64,000 bases of DNA from Blepharisma japonicum (GCA_949751835.1 CATKHK010000009.1:124001-188000); one strand, 5' to 3'. Positions 1 through 14,250 are shown, counted from the first letter of the stretch. Numbers and translations are program-made. The notes: a model not told the origin generated them from the letters alone.

Positions 1-848
1 CATATGTCAATTATCTTATTGAGATCAGAATTTTCTTTGGAAATTTGGTCAAAACTTACCTTTAAGGTTATGATTTGGTCATTCATGTGGTTTTTGATAT
101 CTTTTATTTTGCATTCGAACTCTTCCCTGATTTTTTCTTTTTGGTCTTTGAATAGTTGTTCTTGCTCTTTTATAGTACTTCTTAACTCGTTATTTTCGCT
201 TTCTTTCAAGCTCTGAGATTTCAAAAGGCTATTTTTCTCCAGCTCAAGCTCAAAAACCTGCTTTTCGCTTTTTTCCAGGGAAAAATTCACAGTGAACAAC
301 TCTTTTTCTTTTACCACCAAGTTATTTTTCAAAGTCTCGATAATCCTCTTCATTTCTTCAAATTTCGCGTTATTTTGCATTTCGCTGTGCTTTATTTGTA
401 GTTTCATATCTTTAACTTGATCTCCGGCTTCATTAAGTGCAGCTTTTAATTCGACGTTTTCTTTTTCTTTTTTCGAAATCGCCCTTTTGAATTTTTCCTC
501 TTCTAGCAGCCACCTGTTTCTTTCTTTTGAAAAATCGGTCCTGGTTTGAAGCTGCTCGTTGATTAATTCTTGGCTTTTAAGTTTGCATTGCAATTCTTCA
601 ATTTTTGTGTTCAATGAGTCTATTACGTGCGGAATCGAGTCTTCTCGTTGTGTAAGCCTTTTAAGTTCACTTGAAAGCTGCTGGTTTTCAAATTCAATTA
701 ATTTATTTTTGGCATCTTTCGATTGCAAGACTTTAATCAGTCCGGCTTGGTCCAATAAGGAGTTTTTGACCACTAATAAGTTTTCTCTCATTATTTCTGC
801 GTCAAGTCTTGCTCTGGATAAATCTGGACTCTCACAGTCGAAATCCAT
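1..848 (-). CDS. Coiled-coil protein, 5' part only (runs off the window)
   Basis: The minus strand is open from an ATG at 848 to the window edge, about 282 residues, with no stop and no TGA. It starts MDFDCESPDLSRARLDAEIM and is then almost continuously rich in Glu, Lys, Leu and Gln in heptad-like order, as in RTDFSKERNRWLLEEEKFKR. This is a long alpha-helical coiled coil. There is no signal peptide, membrane segment or catalytic motif in the visible part. The start lies 80 bp from the oppositely oriented gene at 929, so the two share a short divergent upstream region. The family is not recognised; a cytoskeletal or basal-body role is only a guess. The C-terminus is outside the window. Confidence 0.75.
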   Translation of the reverse strand, partial: MDFDCESPDLSRARLDAEIMRENLLVVKNSLLDQAGLIKVLQSKDAKNKLIEFENQQLSSELKRLTQREDSIPHVIDSLNTKIEELQCKLKSQELINEQLQTRTDFSKERNRWLLEEEKFKRAISKKEKENVELKAALNEAGDQVKDMKLQIKHSEMQNNAKFEEMKRIIETLKNNLVVKEKELFTVNFSLEKSEKQVFELELEKNSLLKSQSLKESENNELRSTIKEQEQLFKDQKEKIREEFECKIKDIKNHMNDQIITLKVSFDQISKENSDLNKIIDI

Positions 849-928
849 AGAAATATTATTAGAGATTACCTATCATCAAATTGAATATATGCCATACTTA
901 GGATCACAGCCTAAATAAAGATTGAGAA

Positions 929-1210
929 ATGGGCGCAGAAACTGGTTATTATTTTCTCTTTATCTCTACTATTGGAGTCTTTTACATGTTTGGAATGGGC
1001 TATTTTTTGAGCAAAGATTATAATTATATACCTATTGAAGATAAAGTGGATCATGCGGATGTCTGCTACTGAACTGGAGTCATTTATCTGGCTGTAGCAA
1101 TTTCTTGTATTATTTACTTAAAGAAATTCGCTTCAAATGATCATAGCTTCGATTATCAGACTGATTTGCAAGGAAAAAGCCGTATTAGAATTGGTCCTCA
1201 TTTACGTTAA
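929..1210 (+). CDS. Small two-helix membrane protein (93 aa)
   Basis: ATG at 929 opens a 93-codon frame ending in TAA. One in-frame TGA (codon 47, in VCYWTGVIYL) must be read as Trp. Two hydrophobic segments are visible: about residues 6-26 (YYFLFISTIGVFYMFGMGYF) and 48-64 (TGVIYLAVAISCIIYL). A polar loop lies between them and a basic tail ends in RIRIGPHLR. It looks like a small integral membrane protein, perhaps a subunit of a larger complex. No family is recognised. It is convergent with the dynein gene, 59 bp from the dynein stop. Confidence 0.65.
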
Positions 1211-1269
1211 CTTAAATAACCATAGAGCTTATCTGGGTTAAAGTAATGCTATTTTTAAACTATTAATGA

Positions 1270-4200
1270 TTAATAATCCAGCTGAGTAAGAAGCGCAGTC
1301 CCTCTCTTAATCCAATGTGATGGTTTATGTGAAGTATGCAGCGGCAAAAGCATAGAAAGCACAAAGTTAGTAGAATGCCCAGTAGTCGACAAAGTCCCTT
1401 GCCTTTTTGATGTCTTATAAACCGGACATTCATATACATGCTTTTTAGGAAGCTCAGCTAATTTTACAGGCCGCAAATGTATAACAGGCATAGGATAATA
1501 CAAAATCTTAGGAAGCGGCTCAGCGACACAGCTTTTTTCGTCATCCCATCTAGCTCCATCTAAATAAAGCCCAGTAACATAACAACCGTCATCAGGCGGA
1601 CTTGAAATATTGTCCTTAGTCTGAGCTTCTGGCAGGACCTCAAAGTCAAAACATAGAGTATCTATTGGGATTTGGTATTTTCTGGAGAAATTTTGCATAG
1701 TCCCTGTAAGGAAAGATTGGGTGAAATAAAACCCAGAAATCCAAAACACAGCAGGTGGGCCGTTATCTAGCCAGTCTTGCATAAATTTGAGGCGGGTAAT
1801 GAAATCGTCAACCCACTGGGCAAGAGGCTTGAGAGAAGGATAAGCCACATTCATCCACATTTCAGGGACTTTGTTATCAAATAAAGCATTTCCTACCTTT
1901 TCTAAGTCTGCAGACATAGTGACAAGCCCTTCTAAAGCGTTTTTAAGCTGCACTACGGAGGTTCTAACAACGTTTAGTAGCCGATTGAACCTGATTAATT
2001 CTTGGATTAAGACGGTATTCATGGATTCATTATACATCATAGGGTATCTTTTCATACATTCGTCAATGTCAAAAAGGCTTGGCATTCTATTAAAGATACT
2101 GACTGCTATTTCTGTCATCATTTGGTCAGGTGTTTTATCAGCGCCAGCTAAAGTTCTAGGTAATAATGATAGACAAGCTGATAGAAGCGAATTGGTTTCA
2201 TTGATAGACTTTGTAATTGACGCATTATCATTAAGCCCAAACACTTGTGTTTGGTCATAATGCGGCACATTCTCTTCTATATAATTCAAATAGCTTTCGA
2301 TATTCCCTTCAGGAGGTATCTGATATACATCACAGTCATTTATGCAATACCTCTCCCTCAGTATATTTTCTGTATAAAAATCTTCTAAAATGGTATTAAT
2401 CAGCCTTCTGTCCCAAATATCGGTAACTCGTCCTCCATAATTTGCTTCGGCGACCATATATTTCAGAGCATCCCACGGTATTAGCTCATATTCATTTAAA
2501 AACATCCTAAGCTGATAAAAGGATATTGACAAGTCGCTCATAGAGAACTCATAAGGGATATTCCAGCCTAAAGCCCCATATTTTCTTCTTTCTTGTATTA
2601 GTGCATGGAAGAAGCTTAAGCCATATACCATTCTTTTGAATTCTCTTGGCTTGGCGTTATCTTCAAAAGCGTTGTTATCATAAGATCTAAAAGACCTGAC
2701 TAAATTTTTCCTTAGTCCTTTTGGAGGCTCATTAGTAAGCTTAATGGAATTTTGGAGAATGGACACTGGGAAGAAATCAGAAGGCATTGAGGTAAGCCAA
2801 AGCCTGAAATTGTCATCAGTTCGCTCTGGGATGATTTCATCTACTCTTTTTTCGAGCGTTGGCATAAATTTGGCAGCAAGATGACAGTTTTGGAGTATAA
2901 CCCAGCCGCCATTCGCGATGGCGCGGTCTAGAGCGGCCTCTGCTTTGGGACCTTGGCCGTCACCTAAGGATAAAGGCTCCATTTTGTTGCGAAGGTTGAG
3001 CTTTATGGCGAGCTTTTCAATTTCACTGATAGGGTCAACACCAGGGCTGAGGATAAAAATGATTGGGACGTCTGGCTTGGAGTCTCTGAAGGAAAGTTCA
3101 ATATTAAATGGAGGTGGAGAAATAAACTCTGTCCCAAGTTCTTCGGTGATTAATTGTTCTATAGCTTGAATTCCTTTATCAGGTCGAAGAATTCTTAGTA
3201 CAATAATTTGTTGGAACGGTGATAGTTTCTCTTTCCAGCCTCCTGGCCACACCATGGCTCCTGGATCAGATGACTCCCATACAGCTTTCCACTCATTGAC
3301 CTTTTGCTCAAATTCTCTGTCAAAATTCTTAAAGCTTTCAAATTCGCTTAATTCCAGAATCGCTGCCCAATCTTTGTTTTCTAGCCATACTCTTTCGTCT
3401 TCCTGTGTTGGATTTGGTCTAGCTATCACAGTTTTAGTCCCTCCTGTCATTAAAAACCTTAACTCTAGCTGATTAATTCTATCTTCCCCCGCCATAACTT
3501 TTAAGCAGACCAGTAGTGAAAAAAGTAGCTTATCCTTTTCAAACAGAGATCTACACACATTTTGATACAGCAAAAGCGTAAAAGTATTAATCAAATTTTT
3601 GACGCGTTCTTGGACGATTGAATTTTTTTCTGCTTCTGAAATGGAAAGGGAGTATATTCTTTCGTACCATTCAAGGGAATATTGATACATAGGCTCAATA
3701 ACACATAAATCAGCTATACAGAAGAAAAGCTGGGAAACACGAGTCGCGATTGATTTATAATTTTTCCTTGTATCGTTTATATGTTTTTGTATATTTTCCA
3801 TTTTTTCAAGCTGCTCTGAGGCATCTTTTGAGGACTGTTTTGATTTTTGAAGAGTTTCTATAAGGGTTTCGTCTTCCAATATGTCCCCTTCTGAGTTAGA
3901 AACCATGTTTAAAATATTATCCTCAATCGTTTTCAGCTCTTTTCTAATTCTTGCATTTTCCTGGATTGATTTTTGTCTGCTTGCTTCTATATGAGGAGCT
4001 TCAGCATTTACTGTTAGCGACAACATTTGGTCTAGGAGACCTTCTTCAGTGGTCATGAAATTCATCAATGCAACTCTTACACAGATTTCTGGAGCATAAT
4101 GAGGTCTTGGTAGCTTTGTCGTCATAAACAGTCGGAAATCTCTTGACATTTCAGCAGTTTTGTCACCAATTTTAACGATGCCTTCAGATCCTTTTTTGGC

Positions 4201-7200
4201 TGAAAGAACGTTATCAAGCTCAGGGTTGATTGATTCTCCAAGGTTTTCTATTAGGACTGATTTGCCATAATTAATAGCGTTTACCAGAGTATTGGTAAGG
4301 GTATCACTGTTGAGTCTTGTGACGTCAAGCCTTTCTCCTTCCATTTTTTTGATCCAAGCATTAGCTTGGACTTGAGGGTCGATCATTAAAGGCCATCTTG
4401 AAGAATTTTCCATAATAATAGCATTGTCAATAGAAAAACTGTCGTTTGGCAAATGAGCAAGGGTCCAGTCACGGATTTTTACTTGGTCACCCATTACGTC
4501 TTTTAAGGAAAACTCAGCTGAGCTTGGGATATTTTTCTCTTTAAGCTGCTTAATCCAATGGTCAATGCAGCTAGATCGGTAAGTCCCTGTGAAGACTCCT
4601 AAGTATGCGATAATGCCAGAGCTTATCATTAGATCGCCAATTATATTTTTATAATTTTCTTTAAGGATTTGTGCTTCTTTTGCCCATCTGACTTTTTCAT
4701 CTTTGAGGCCATCAATAAGCTTTTGTGCTCTTTCCAGCTTGATTCTGCACATGTCGACTTCTTGCTGAAGTCTAAGTTCTTCGTCAACTGCTTTTTGGTA
4801 GTCTGCTTCAAGCTTTTGGACTTTTTCTTGGATATTTCTTAATGCTTCCATTTTTTCTCTAAGATCTTCTTCTGCCGTTTTAAGCCGCGTTTCTGCTTCA
4901 GCAAGTGCTAATTGTCGAGGCCTGATTTCTTTCATGACTTTGTCGTATTTATACATAGCTCTAACCCACATGCTAAGACCAAAAGCAGCTAATGAGGCTC
5001 TCTTGATTTTTTCTTGTTGGAACTCAGAATGGTTGATGATTTTTTCTATAGTAGCAATAATGGCAGGGTCCATATGGTCTTTATCGTAATTTTGCAAATC
5101 GTCCTTGAGTTTGGGTCTATTAAGGAGATTTTTCTTAGCAGTTTCCCAATAGTCAGGCTCTTTCCCAAACCCATTTGCTTTTGGAACCATTACTGGATCT
5201 ATAGCCATCAGCTTACAAACTGCTTCCATTGTAAACTTCACTCCAGGTGGCGGACTCGTCATATGTTTTACTTCATCAATTTGGTTCTTATCCAGCGAGT
5301 TTAATGCTTTTTGTGCAGCTTCATACGCAGGCATAGCTTCCTCCAGTTTTTCTTCACATTCTTTTTTGATGGCTTGCGCCATTTCTCTTTCTTCTTTACA
5401 CTTTGCCTCATCTTTTTCACAATTCTGCTGAACCTCTAATGCTTCTTTCTGCTGAACAGTCAAAACTTTCATCATTTCTTTGGTTTCAGCCTGTGCGACG
5501 ACCAATTTTGGCTGCAATTCTTCTAAATCTTTTTGCATGACTGAGACTTTTGAGGCTGTGTCTAGCAATTTTTCAAGCCCATTTTCATATCTTTGTCCGG
5601 ATCTTTTTACTTCTACTCTTTTGGTGTTTAATAAATTCTTAAAAGTGTATATAAGTTCAAGATAGGACGTAGGAGTGATATAATAATATCTGCCCAGCTC
5701 TGCTTTATATCTGGCTGTTAGATTAGTGACTCTTTCTTGCATATCCACACAAATTTCTACAAGTCCTACTTTTACCTGACTATCCACATCTACATCTTTT
5801 AAGAAATTTTGAGCTACAGATCGAAGCGCATCTTCAGGCCAAGGCAAAAACCAATCAATTGTGGTACAATTGACAAGTGAAGGGAACATTCTAATCCTCG
5901 TCCTAAAAGACTCACCAATAGGTGACAAACAAAACACGAGATGTAGATTTGATCTGACCCTTTCAATGAAATATGCATGAATTGCTTCAGCTGAGCCTCC
6001 TTTTTTGTTCAGATTTGCTTCATCTTGTAAAGTATCAATCACATTTTGCCTGTCTTCTGATTCCAAAAGATTCGGGACTTCTCCATTATTTAGCAAATTA
6101 TTGATATCTTCTAAGAAACCTTCATTAGAAATTTGGGTATCGCTGAATAAAAATACAGTCGGGTGGTTTTCAAGGCCTGTTTTAAAGAAAAGTGCTTTAA
6201 GCCTGTCTCGCCACTCATTCATTCCAAAATTCTTGCTGACTTCGACTTCAAAAATAGAATATTCTGCTATTGAAGTAGCTAGCATTGTCAAGCTTTTTCT
6301 TCCGCTCCCTCCAACTCCTAGCAATAATGCGTTCCCCAGTGGTAGTTGAATAATCCTTACTATTTTTACTACATGCTCGATAGCAGCCATAAATAGAACT
6401 AAATTCATTTTTGTAGGAGAAATTTGGTTATAGTACTCTAAGCATTCATGCATTTTTTCTTGCAATAAATTATGGTCTTTAAGCTCACAATACAGATCTG
6501 GGATTTTCGATTTGCCTTCTTCACGTGAAATCATAGGAATAAATGACCCAAAAAGTAGAGGAGTCACTTTAACGATTTCTTCCCAGCTTCTTCGGAAGTA
6601 TTTCTTTGTAGATTCTTTTAAGAGGTCAGTGAAATAATCACGGTCTTTATTGTTTATTAGACGGTCTTGGAAAACACGTTGGCATTCATGAGCCCAAAGT
6701 CTTATTAAGTCTGGCTCATCTTTAATCGCTAAAGGAGTCGCATTAGAAATCCCTTGGAATACTTTGGAAACGTCTCGCAAGTTATAAATATAATGCATCT
6801 TGGCAGGAGTTGGCAGCAGTTCTTTGCTGATTCTTTGGAAAACTTGAATTGTAGCATGGACAAGGTTTTCTTTTTGCTGGACAATGGCTCGAGAAAATGG
6901 CTCTGTTTGTTTAATAAAAAACCAGTCCACAATCGTGGTGAAAATAGAGTTCAATGAGTCTTCACCAAAAGGCTCTATATAAAATTTATTATAGTGCCTT
7001 AAATACCTCTGAGAAACATGATTTCTCCCTCCACCAGGCGGCCCCATACACGCTGCAAACTGTATAAGCTTAAATTTCTTAAACTCTTTGGTCTCCAAAT
7101 CATACCACCCTTCATGGTCCATCCACTGTCTCAGTAGTTCAATTGGCGGCTGAGCTCCATACGTTTCTTTCTGTGGCATATTTAAATCGTCCACAAAAAT

Positions 7201-10200
7201 AACCATTTTCCTATTCCCTGCAGGCGCATTCACAAATCTTGATTTTTTCTCCATACAAGATTCCATTATCAGCTGTATTTTATTAGCTGACGTTTGTGCT
7301 GAAAAAGCCATAAACAGATAAGTATAAGCTTCATTGTAAAAGGAAGACCGGAGGGTATCAAGCACACATACAGTTTTGCCTGTCCCTGTAGGGCCACAGA
7401 ATAAGATATGTTTATAAGCAGAGGCCATGAAATTCATAAGATAAGAAATGCGAATTGTATCTTTGGTAGGGATTATAAGCTCGTGAAAATTGGCTTCTTT
7501 ATTAGGCGTATATGCGCTTGCTCTAATATTTATCCATTGAATCCAATAATAGCTGTTGCTTTTCTTAGATAATACTACATCGAAATAGTCTCCTGGGACC
7601 TTTGAATCGTATTTCTTTGTTGTCCATGACTGTGGGGTGTCAAGAAGTCTATAAATTTCGACCACGTTTTCTCCTGCTACAAGTTTGCTTAAAAATTCAG
7701 AAAACTTTGGCCTTGTGGATTCGTCGGTGATACCTCCAAAGCCCCAGATCGCGCTGAAAAGAATCCATTGGGGCAAGGTTTCTTCGAATTCTTTAGGCAG
7801 CTGCTTATCTTTTTCAGCGTTTTTTGACGGAGAATCTGGCTCGTCTTCTTTTATCATTTCTCTGAATTCCATCATAAAACAGTCAAAAATATTCAAAACA
7901 GCCGAAACCATTTCATTTTCTGTGACAGGAGCAGGTAGCTTGCATTTTTTCTTTACAAATTCAGTTAGCGGCCACGAAAACCAAGTAAAGTTATCTATAA
8001 TATGCTGTCCATATTTATCTCTAACAAAGTGAGGAAGGGAGTTTACATAAGATTTGATTAAAACTTCCCAGCCCAGCCTATGAGGCTCAAGGAAAACCAT
8101 GCCACAACGAGAAACAGTAGCAGGGGACGCTTCTTTTAAGTCTTCAACCTCAAACATCATAGTCATCCCTTCAGTCATTTTAATGATTTCTCCAGACTGC
8201 ATACAAAGCATTTTGTTATCGTCCAGCACAGTGTTCATGTTTTCGATCCATTTAGAATCGACTGGCCCATCAAATACCACCCATTTCCTTTCAGGGCCTT
8301 TTTCGGCTGTAAAAGTCCTAAAAGTCTGAGAAATGACCCCGTCATACCATTGGTGGGATTCTGCAATAAACCTTCCAAATAGCTGGTTTAGAGTAATTGA
8401 TTTAGGGTTAAGCGTGACTTTTAGCGTTTTTGTGAATTCAGGGTTGTTTGGGATGCTGCTTAGAGCCATCTGTAAAGTATTGATAACTTTGGTTTTACCT
8501 GAAAAGGTCTGTCCTACAAGCATAAGTCCATGTCTTACACAGATAGTTTCATAAAGCTGGATGCATTTGCTTTTAAACTCCTCAGTGGCTTGCAAATTCT
8601 GCATTTCAGATGCTGCTTCTATAGAGACTAATAAAATCCCATAGTCAATTTTCGGGATGCTGACACCAGGGAATAAATCTGAAGTAATTCCTAGGAAAAG
8701 CGGAATATCATTGCTGGTAAACTTAGGCAGATTTACGTCATTAAGTGCTCGTAAAGCCAAAATATCTTCTACTTCGTCGGTGTATTTCATTTTTAAGTTC
8801 CCGCAAGCAGTTAAAATAGCTTTGACTGCTCTCATACCGAAATCATAGTGGTCTTGTGTAGATAGCTGTTCTGAGGATAAACGTAAAGAAGCTACAACTT
8901 TAGCAGCTAGACTTCTAGCATTTTCAAAGCCATAAGAAAAGAGTGAAATTTCACTAATCATTGCATAGTCAGGAACCATCATAGCACATGGCCTAAATAG
9001 GGCTTTTAAGTTGTCAGGAAGCTCTGATCTACCTGCATAGCCTGGGTTCATAGTAATGTTAATAGCGCAGGAATGCACCAAATTAAGTTGGGTCCCTTCA
9101 AAGGTAAAGGTTTTTCTTTTTTCTCTGATTGCTTGCTGGATTTGTAAAACTTGCATAGCAATGACGGATAAGACTTCAGGCTCAATTCTGTTAAATTCAT
9201 CAAAACAACACCAAGAGCCACTAGAGGCGAGACCTTTAAAGAATTTAGCCATTGATGTGAAGTCTAATGAATCACTACAGTTGAAAACGACACATTTAAC
9301 GGCGATTGCTTTGGCAAGATCTTTGACAGACTCTGTTTTTCCAGTCCCTGCAGGACCTTCTGGAGCTCCTCCGTAGAACAAGTTATAAGCTCCTATAAGT
9401 GTTCTGTAACATCTATCAGTAAGTGGAGTAATAACTAGTCTTGGGGTATTTCCTAAGTACTCAAAGCCGTACTTTATAGAAGAGTTCACCATTTTTACTG
9501 AAATATCAGTGCTGCCTTCCCAATAATACCTTAGCTGTGCGATCCAGTCAAACTGATTGTTATTGGTTACATTTTTATTTTTCAGCTCAGTCACAATATC
9601 CCTAGCATGAACATCTAAAGTAATGACAGCTGAAAGCGTTTTTCTCAATAAGGAATCCAATTTTCCTCTTACCATCACAACCACCCCCATAATGAGTTTC
9701 GTCAATTTCTCTTCATATGCTTTCATAGTATTTGTCTTAATAGCTTCTTCTACACCTCCAGTCCAAGTCAGCTGGTTTACTCCTAGGACAACCATGGATG
9801 GCCAATTTCTGATCCATTTAGTTCTTTCTTGCCTTTGGTACTCTGCAAAGCTTCTTTTCATAATATCTTTTATAGTCTTATACATAGTCTTTTCTATGTC
9901 GCCCATCCAATACTCAACATTTCCTTTTTTATCTCCTTCATTTACGTCGATTTTTTCTATAAGCTGAACTGTTTCTTTTTCAGGTGAAATCATATGAGTG
10001 ACTTCTTGTTTTTCTGTGAACACGACCTTGTCGATAGCTTCAAAACATTTATTGATGTGCTCTTGGACACGAAGTGGGTCTTTTGTTTGCGACAAAATGT
10101 CTAATAAGTCTTCATCTGACAAGAAAAAGAAGCGTGGGAATGAGAGACGTTTGGTTTCTAAGTAATGATGCATTGATTTTTGAATGTCATCTAAGTTTTC

Positions 10201-13200
10201 ATTAGCATCTTTAAAGAGCGTAAGAGTGGCTCCATCAATAGCGACCGAGTCAAGGAGTCCTGGATTCGTATTTTGGGTAGCTTGGCTATTAGAGCTTCCA
10301 GAGCTGCATATAGATTCCATATAAAGTTTCCACTGCCCATCCACCCCTCTGAATTTTCGATACTCTCCAGGCATTCTTTTCTGTATATCATCTGAAGCAA
10401 AAATAGGCTCAAGGTTCATCCATACAGTTTGGCATTTCATCCACTGTTCTAGTGTTTCCTGAATATGTAAAAGCCTATATTCCCATTCTTTGCATTGTCT
10501 TTCTATAGGTTTAGCATAAGGCGACGTTTTCATAGCTTGAATATTCACTATTTGTTCATCTAGTAAGGTCTGTATATCTTCTACTGACTTTACAATATGT
10601 GTATCTTTATAAGGCAAAACTTCTATAAATTGGTTTTCGCATTCTTTTTTCATCTCTTCTAGCTTCTTTTTCAGCTTGAATTCTCTTTGGGCTTTATATG
10701 AGACTTCTTCGATTTCTTCAATATAGTTTTTCAACCCTTTTTCTATTAAAGTAGACACAGTTTCGTGCTTGGCGTCAAGCTGGTCTGGGGTGAGCCCTGC
10801 AATTTGGGCGACCCTTTTCCAATGATCTTCTCCCCAAGCTTCGTTAGAAATAGCTTTTATCAGTGGAATATTAGTCTGGAACTCAGTTAGGTGTTCTTTC
10901 AAATGATTAATCACATTAATAGCTTCAGGGCTTCTTTCTATCAGTTTTTTTGTCAGCACAAAGCACTCCCTAAGCCACCTATCCACATTATTAGAAATTT
11001 CCATAGCATTAAGCTCATGGATTTTTTTCTCATTGCTCCACGAGTTTTGGCCATACTTGAAGTCGTTTACATTGGTCCACAGCCTATTAAACGGCTCAAA
11101 ATCTTCAATCATAATTTGTAAATCCGTCTTATCTGACAGCTGCAGCTCAAATAAAGTTTCTCTTTGGTTAAACGACACAAGCTGTTCCATAGCTTGTTTA
11201 AGATGATCTTCAAGCTTTTTGACATCGTCATAATGTGAAGAAGAGTTCCCGTACTCTGCAAACTGTTGAACTAGCTCGAAGTCTGTGTGGAGCTGAGAGA
11301 CTTCTCTGAACCACTTGTCTTTTTCTTTTTCCAGCTTTTCTCTGAACTTTTCTTCTTCGATTTCTAGCTTTCCCATTCCTTCTTTTGTAGAAGCTTCTAC
11401 TTCTATAGGCCAAGTTTTGCATTGTCAAAGGTTAATGCTGACGTCTTCATTAAGCTTGAATTGGTAGTCTTCTAATATTAAAGTATGGCTAATTACTTCT
11501 TTCTCTTTGTTTAGAAGTTCTTGCTTCTTGGTTTTAATGTTCCTGGCGAACTGCTTGAGCTCGAATAGCTCAGCTTCATTTGTGGGGATGGTTCTGACTT
11601 TGTTGCAGGTGAATTCGTACTCGTCTTGGATGCTTTTGACCTCTTCGGAACAGAAATTGGAGATTCCTTCAAGTAAAGAGTTCATGCATTTGTTAATTTT
11701 TTTGTCCATGGTTTCTTTGAACTTGTGGCATTGGATTTGGAAGAATTCGTAGTTTATTACGAGAGTGGAAATCGAGATTAATTCTTCTTTTGCCTTTTTC
11801 AATTTCATTAGCTCAGTCCTGAGTTTCTCTATTGAAGGTTTCCCATTAAATAGCTCTTTTACGAATTCTTTTATTTTCATTTTCCCAACCCACTCAAAAG
11901 CTTTGAATTCTTCTAAAATTTGAAGTGGCCCGCTTTGGTACTGTTCCATCATTTTTGCAATTTCTGCTTTTGCATTGGCAACCCATTCATTTTCATCAGA
12001 TAGCTCAAATACTGGGGTTTTCGGAATATTCATAAATGGGACTAAATCAGATTCTAGGTTCGTAATTTTATTGGTAGCTTCGACAATTCATTCTACGCAT
12101 TCATTAATAAATTTATGAGCTTGCTGAAGGGTTGGCTTAAAATCAATTTGTCCTGGAATTGTATCAGATTGCTCATCTTTTTTCTTTCTCGAGTCTTCTT
12201 CAATATTAAGCTGCAATATTATCAAAGGCTTTTCAATTTTTCTATAAAGTTCAGGCTCTTCTGGCAAGGTAAAAGACTTTAAAAAATTGACCCAGTCATC
12301 AATGCTTTGTTTTGCAAAAACCCTTACATGAGTGTTCATAATTAAATCCATCCTTCTCAAAATAGTATGTAAAGGCCCTTTTAAGTACTCTTCAGAATCT
12401 ACTGCAAAGAAATTGTACTGTTCAGCCATTTTATCCTGGGTTTCACTAATTAAATATTCTCTCCAATGTATTGAGATTTGTTGTCTTATAGCTTGATGGT
12501 GGTTTCTCTGAGTATTATTTAAAAATCTTAATTCCATTGGCAATTGCAGATTTTTGGTTTCTAAAAATCTGTATTCCTGGAAGCTGTAACATTTATCTGC
12601 CATTAATTTATTTACTTGGACAACTGAGGTGATCTTGTATCAATGGCTTTTGTCTAGCTCCTTTTTCATTTTTTTATAGGGATGAGGAGGGATTGTAATG
12701 GTCCCAAATTCAGGCACAATTGGGCATGATCGTCTGATTGGAATTTTTTTCTGAAGAAATTCATTATCGTTCTTTGGGTCTTGCATTTTTAGCAAAATTA
12801 CGCATTTTTTCATTGCTCGGGTGTATTCTTCGTCAACAACTGCTACAAGCTGCTTTAGCAAGGTCATATATTTTTCTTTTTCAAATTCTTTGGTGGTCGC
12901 GACTGCTTTTTGTAGGATTTTGGTTTTGACTTCTTTGCGAAGCTGTGATACCTCAGCTGATGGGATTGCATCGACCATGTCTAAAAATCTTACTATAGAG
13001 TCGTAGTTGGATTGAAGTTCCCTGGCTTGGATTACACGTGCTTCGAATTCTTTGGGATCTTCATTGTGGAATTTTATTGCAAGACGCTGAACTTTTTTTT
13101 CGAGCATGCTTTTTCTGATCCTGACTTTAAATTTTTTAAGATTTGGGTCATATCCTAATAAATCAATTGGCTCCCACGAATAAACTCCATCATCGAACAC

Positions 13201-13776
13201 AGGGGAATACCCATGTGGCCCAGGTTTTCCATGATAAAATTTTACCCAATCTTCAGGCTTCATTGATTCTATTCAGCAATCGAATTTGGAAATATCTCTT
13301 GTCGATTTCAAATCAGGGTTCTCAAAGCTTGCAAATTCTCTTTGTAGCAGCTTATTAGTCTTCTCTGCATCTGGATCTGGCGGATCTTCACTTGTAGGAG
13401 AGCCTAAATCAGCTTGGTCAACCCTCAAATTGGCTTCACTGCCTCTGCTGGGGAAAAAGCTGTCACTCTTTATAACTGTTTTGGAATTTCTAGCAGTAAG
13501 ACCTTTAGAACTGGCTAAAACCTTCTGTGAAGGGAGTTCTGAGTTTCTTAGGGTATTGGCATGAATTTTGAGCTCTTCGTCTAAGGGTGGAAGCACAGGA
13601 GGCTCTTCAAGCTCTGGAAGCTTTTTTCGTGATTTTTTAGGAGAAATTGGGTCTGTATCCATAAGTTTTGAAAGGGCCTTGAAATCTGGGATGTTAAGTA
13701 AGACACGAGCAGCGTATGGCTTGGTACGCACTGTCAGCTTGCCCGAACTTGATTTTCCGAGTGGGCGAGTATTCAT
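1270..13776 (-). CDS. Axonemal inner-arm dynein heavy chain (4168 aa)
   Basis: This ATP-driven motor of the ciliary axoneme is read from ATG 13776 to TAA 1270 as one frame, with four TGA codons read as Trp (near 13273, 12640, 12088 and 11425). The tail and linker fill about residues 1-1400. The AAA+ ring then shows its P-loops in order: AAA1 GPAGTGKT about 1472, AAA2 GQTFSGKT about 1754, AAA3 GPTGTGKT about 2130, and AAA4 GVGGSGRKS about 2489. AAA1 has Walker B CFDEFNR and AAA3 has IFVDDLNMP. The antiparallel stalk around the microtubule-binding domain is about 2760-3025, and the C-terminus has the family ending GLYLDGARWDD. Length and motifs fit the single-headed DNAH1/3/6/7/12 group; I cannot choose the ortholog. 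No stop-bearing intron is present in 12.5 kb. All four TGA codons fall in the first 800 codons; the remaining 10 kb uses only TGG. Confidence 0.97.
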
Positions 13777-14250
13777 TATAATAATTATTACAGTTATGGT
13801 GATTTTCTTTAAAAATTGGCAATAATTAAATTAAAAAAATATTCCTTGAAAATTTAGATAAATGACTTCAGAAATATTATTTTGGATGGGGTGCATATCA
13901 AAATTTTTATTATTTGTGCTTAGCAGACTATATCTTGCTCGCATTTATGAGAGATCATGCGTTGATAGGTTAAATGTTGATGGATGAGTGTAATTTAATA
14001 ATATTATAATGCTTTAATATTTTACTTGCATATAATTTTTGGCTAAAGTAAAATTATCATTATATAAGCATAGATCGATATAAAGAAAAAAGCCAAGAAA
14101 ATGGCTATGCTATTACAATAATTACTACACTGAAAGTCTTAATTTTTATCCATAGTAATCATATGCCTATTAAAAAATCCTTTTATGCATATCCTCCTAA
14201 AAAGTGGTTACAGGTCCCGATAATTTCATTTTTATAAATCTAATTAAGCT
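13777..14250. other. Intergenic, divergent upstream region
   Basis: This AT-rich stretch lies between the divergent starts of the dynein gene and the 405-residue unknown gene. Reading outward, the dynein start is immediately preceded by ATTATAATG. No coding frame of useful length, RNA gene or repeat was seen. It presumably holds both promoters. Confidence 0.6.

Noticed and set aside
1871-9967. Many plus-strand frames of 60-130 codons across the dynein gene
   Set aside because: They are antisense shadows of a single intact 4168-codon minus-strand gene.
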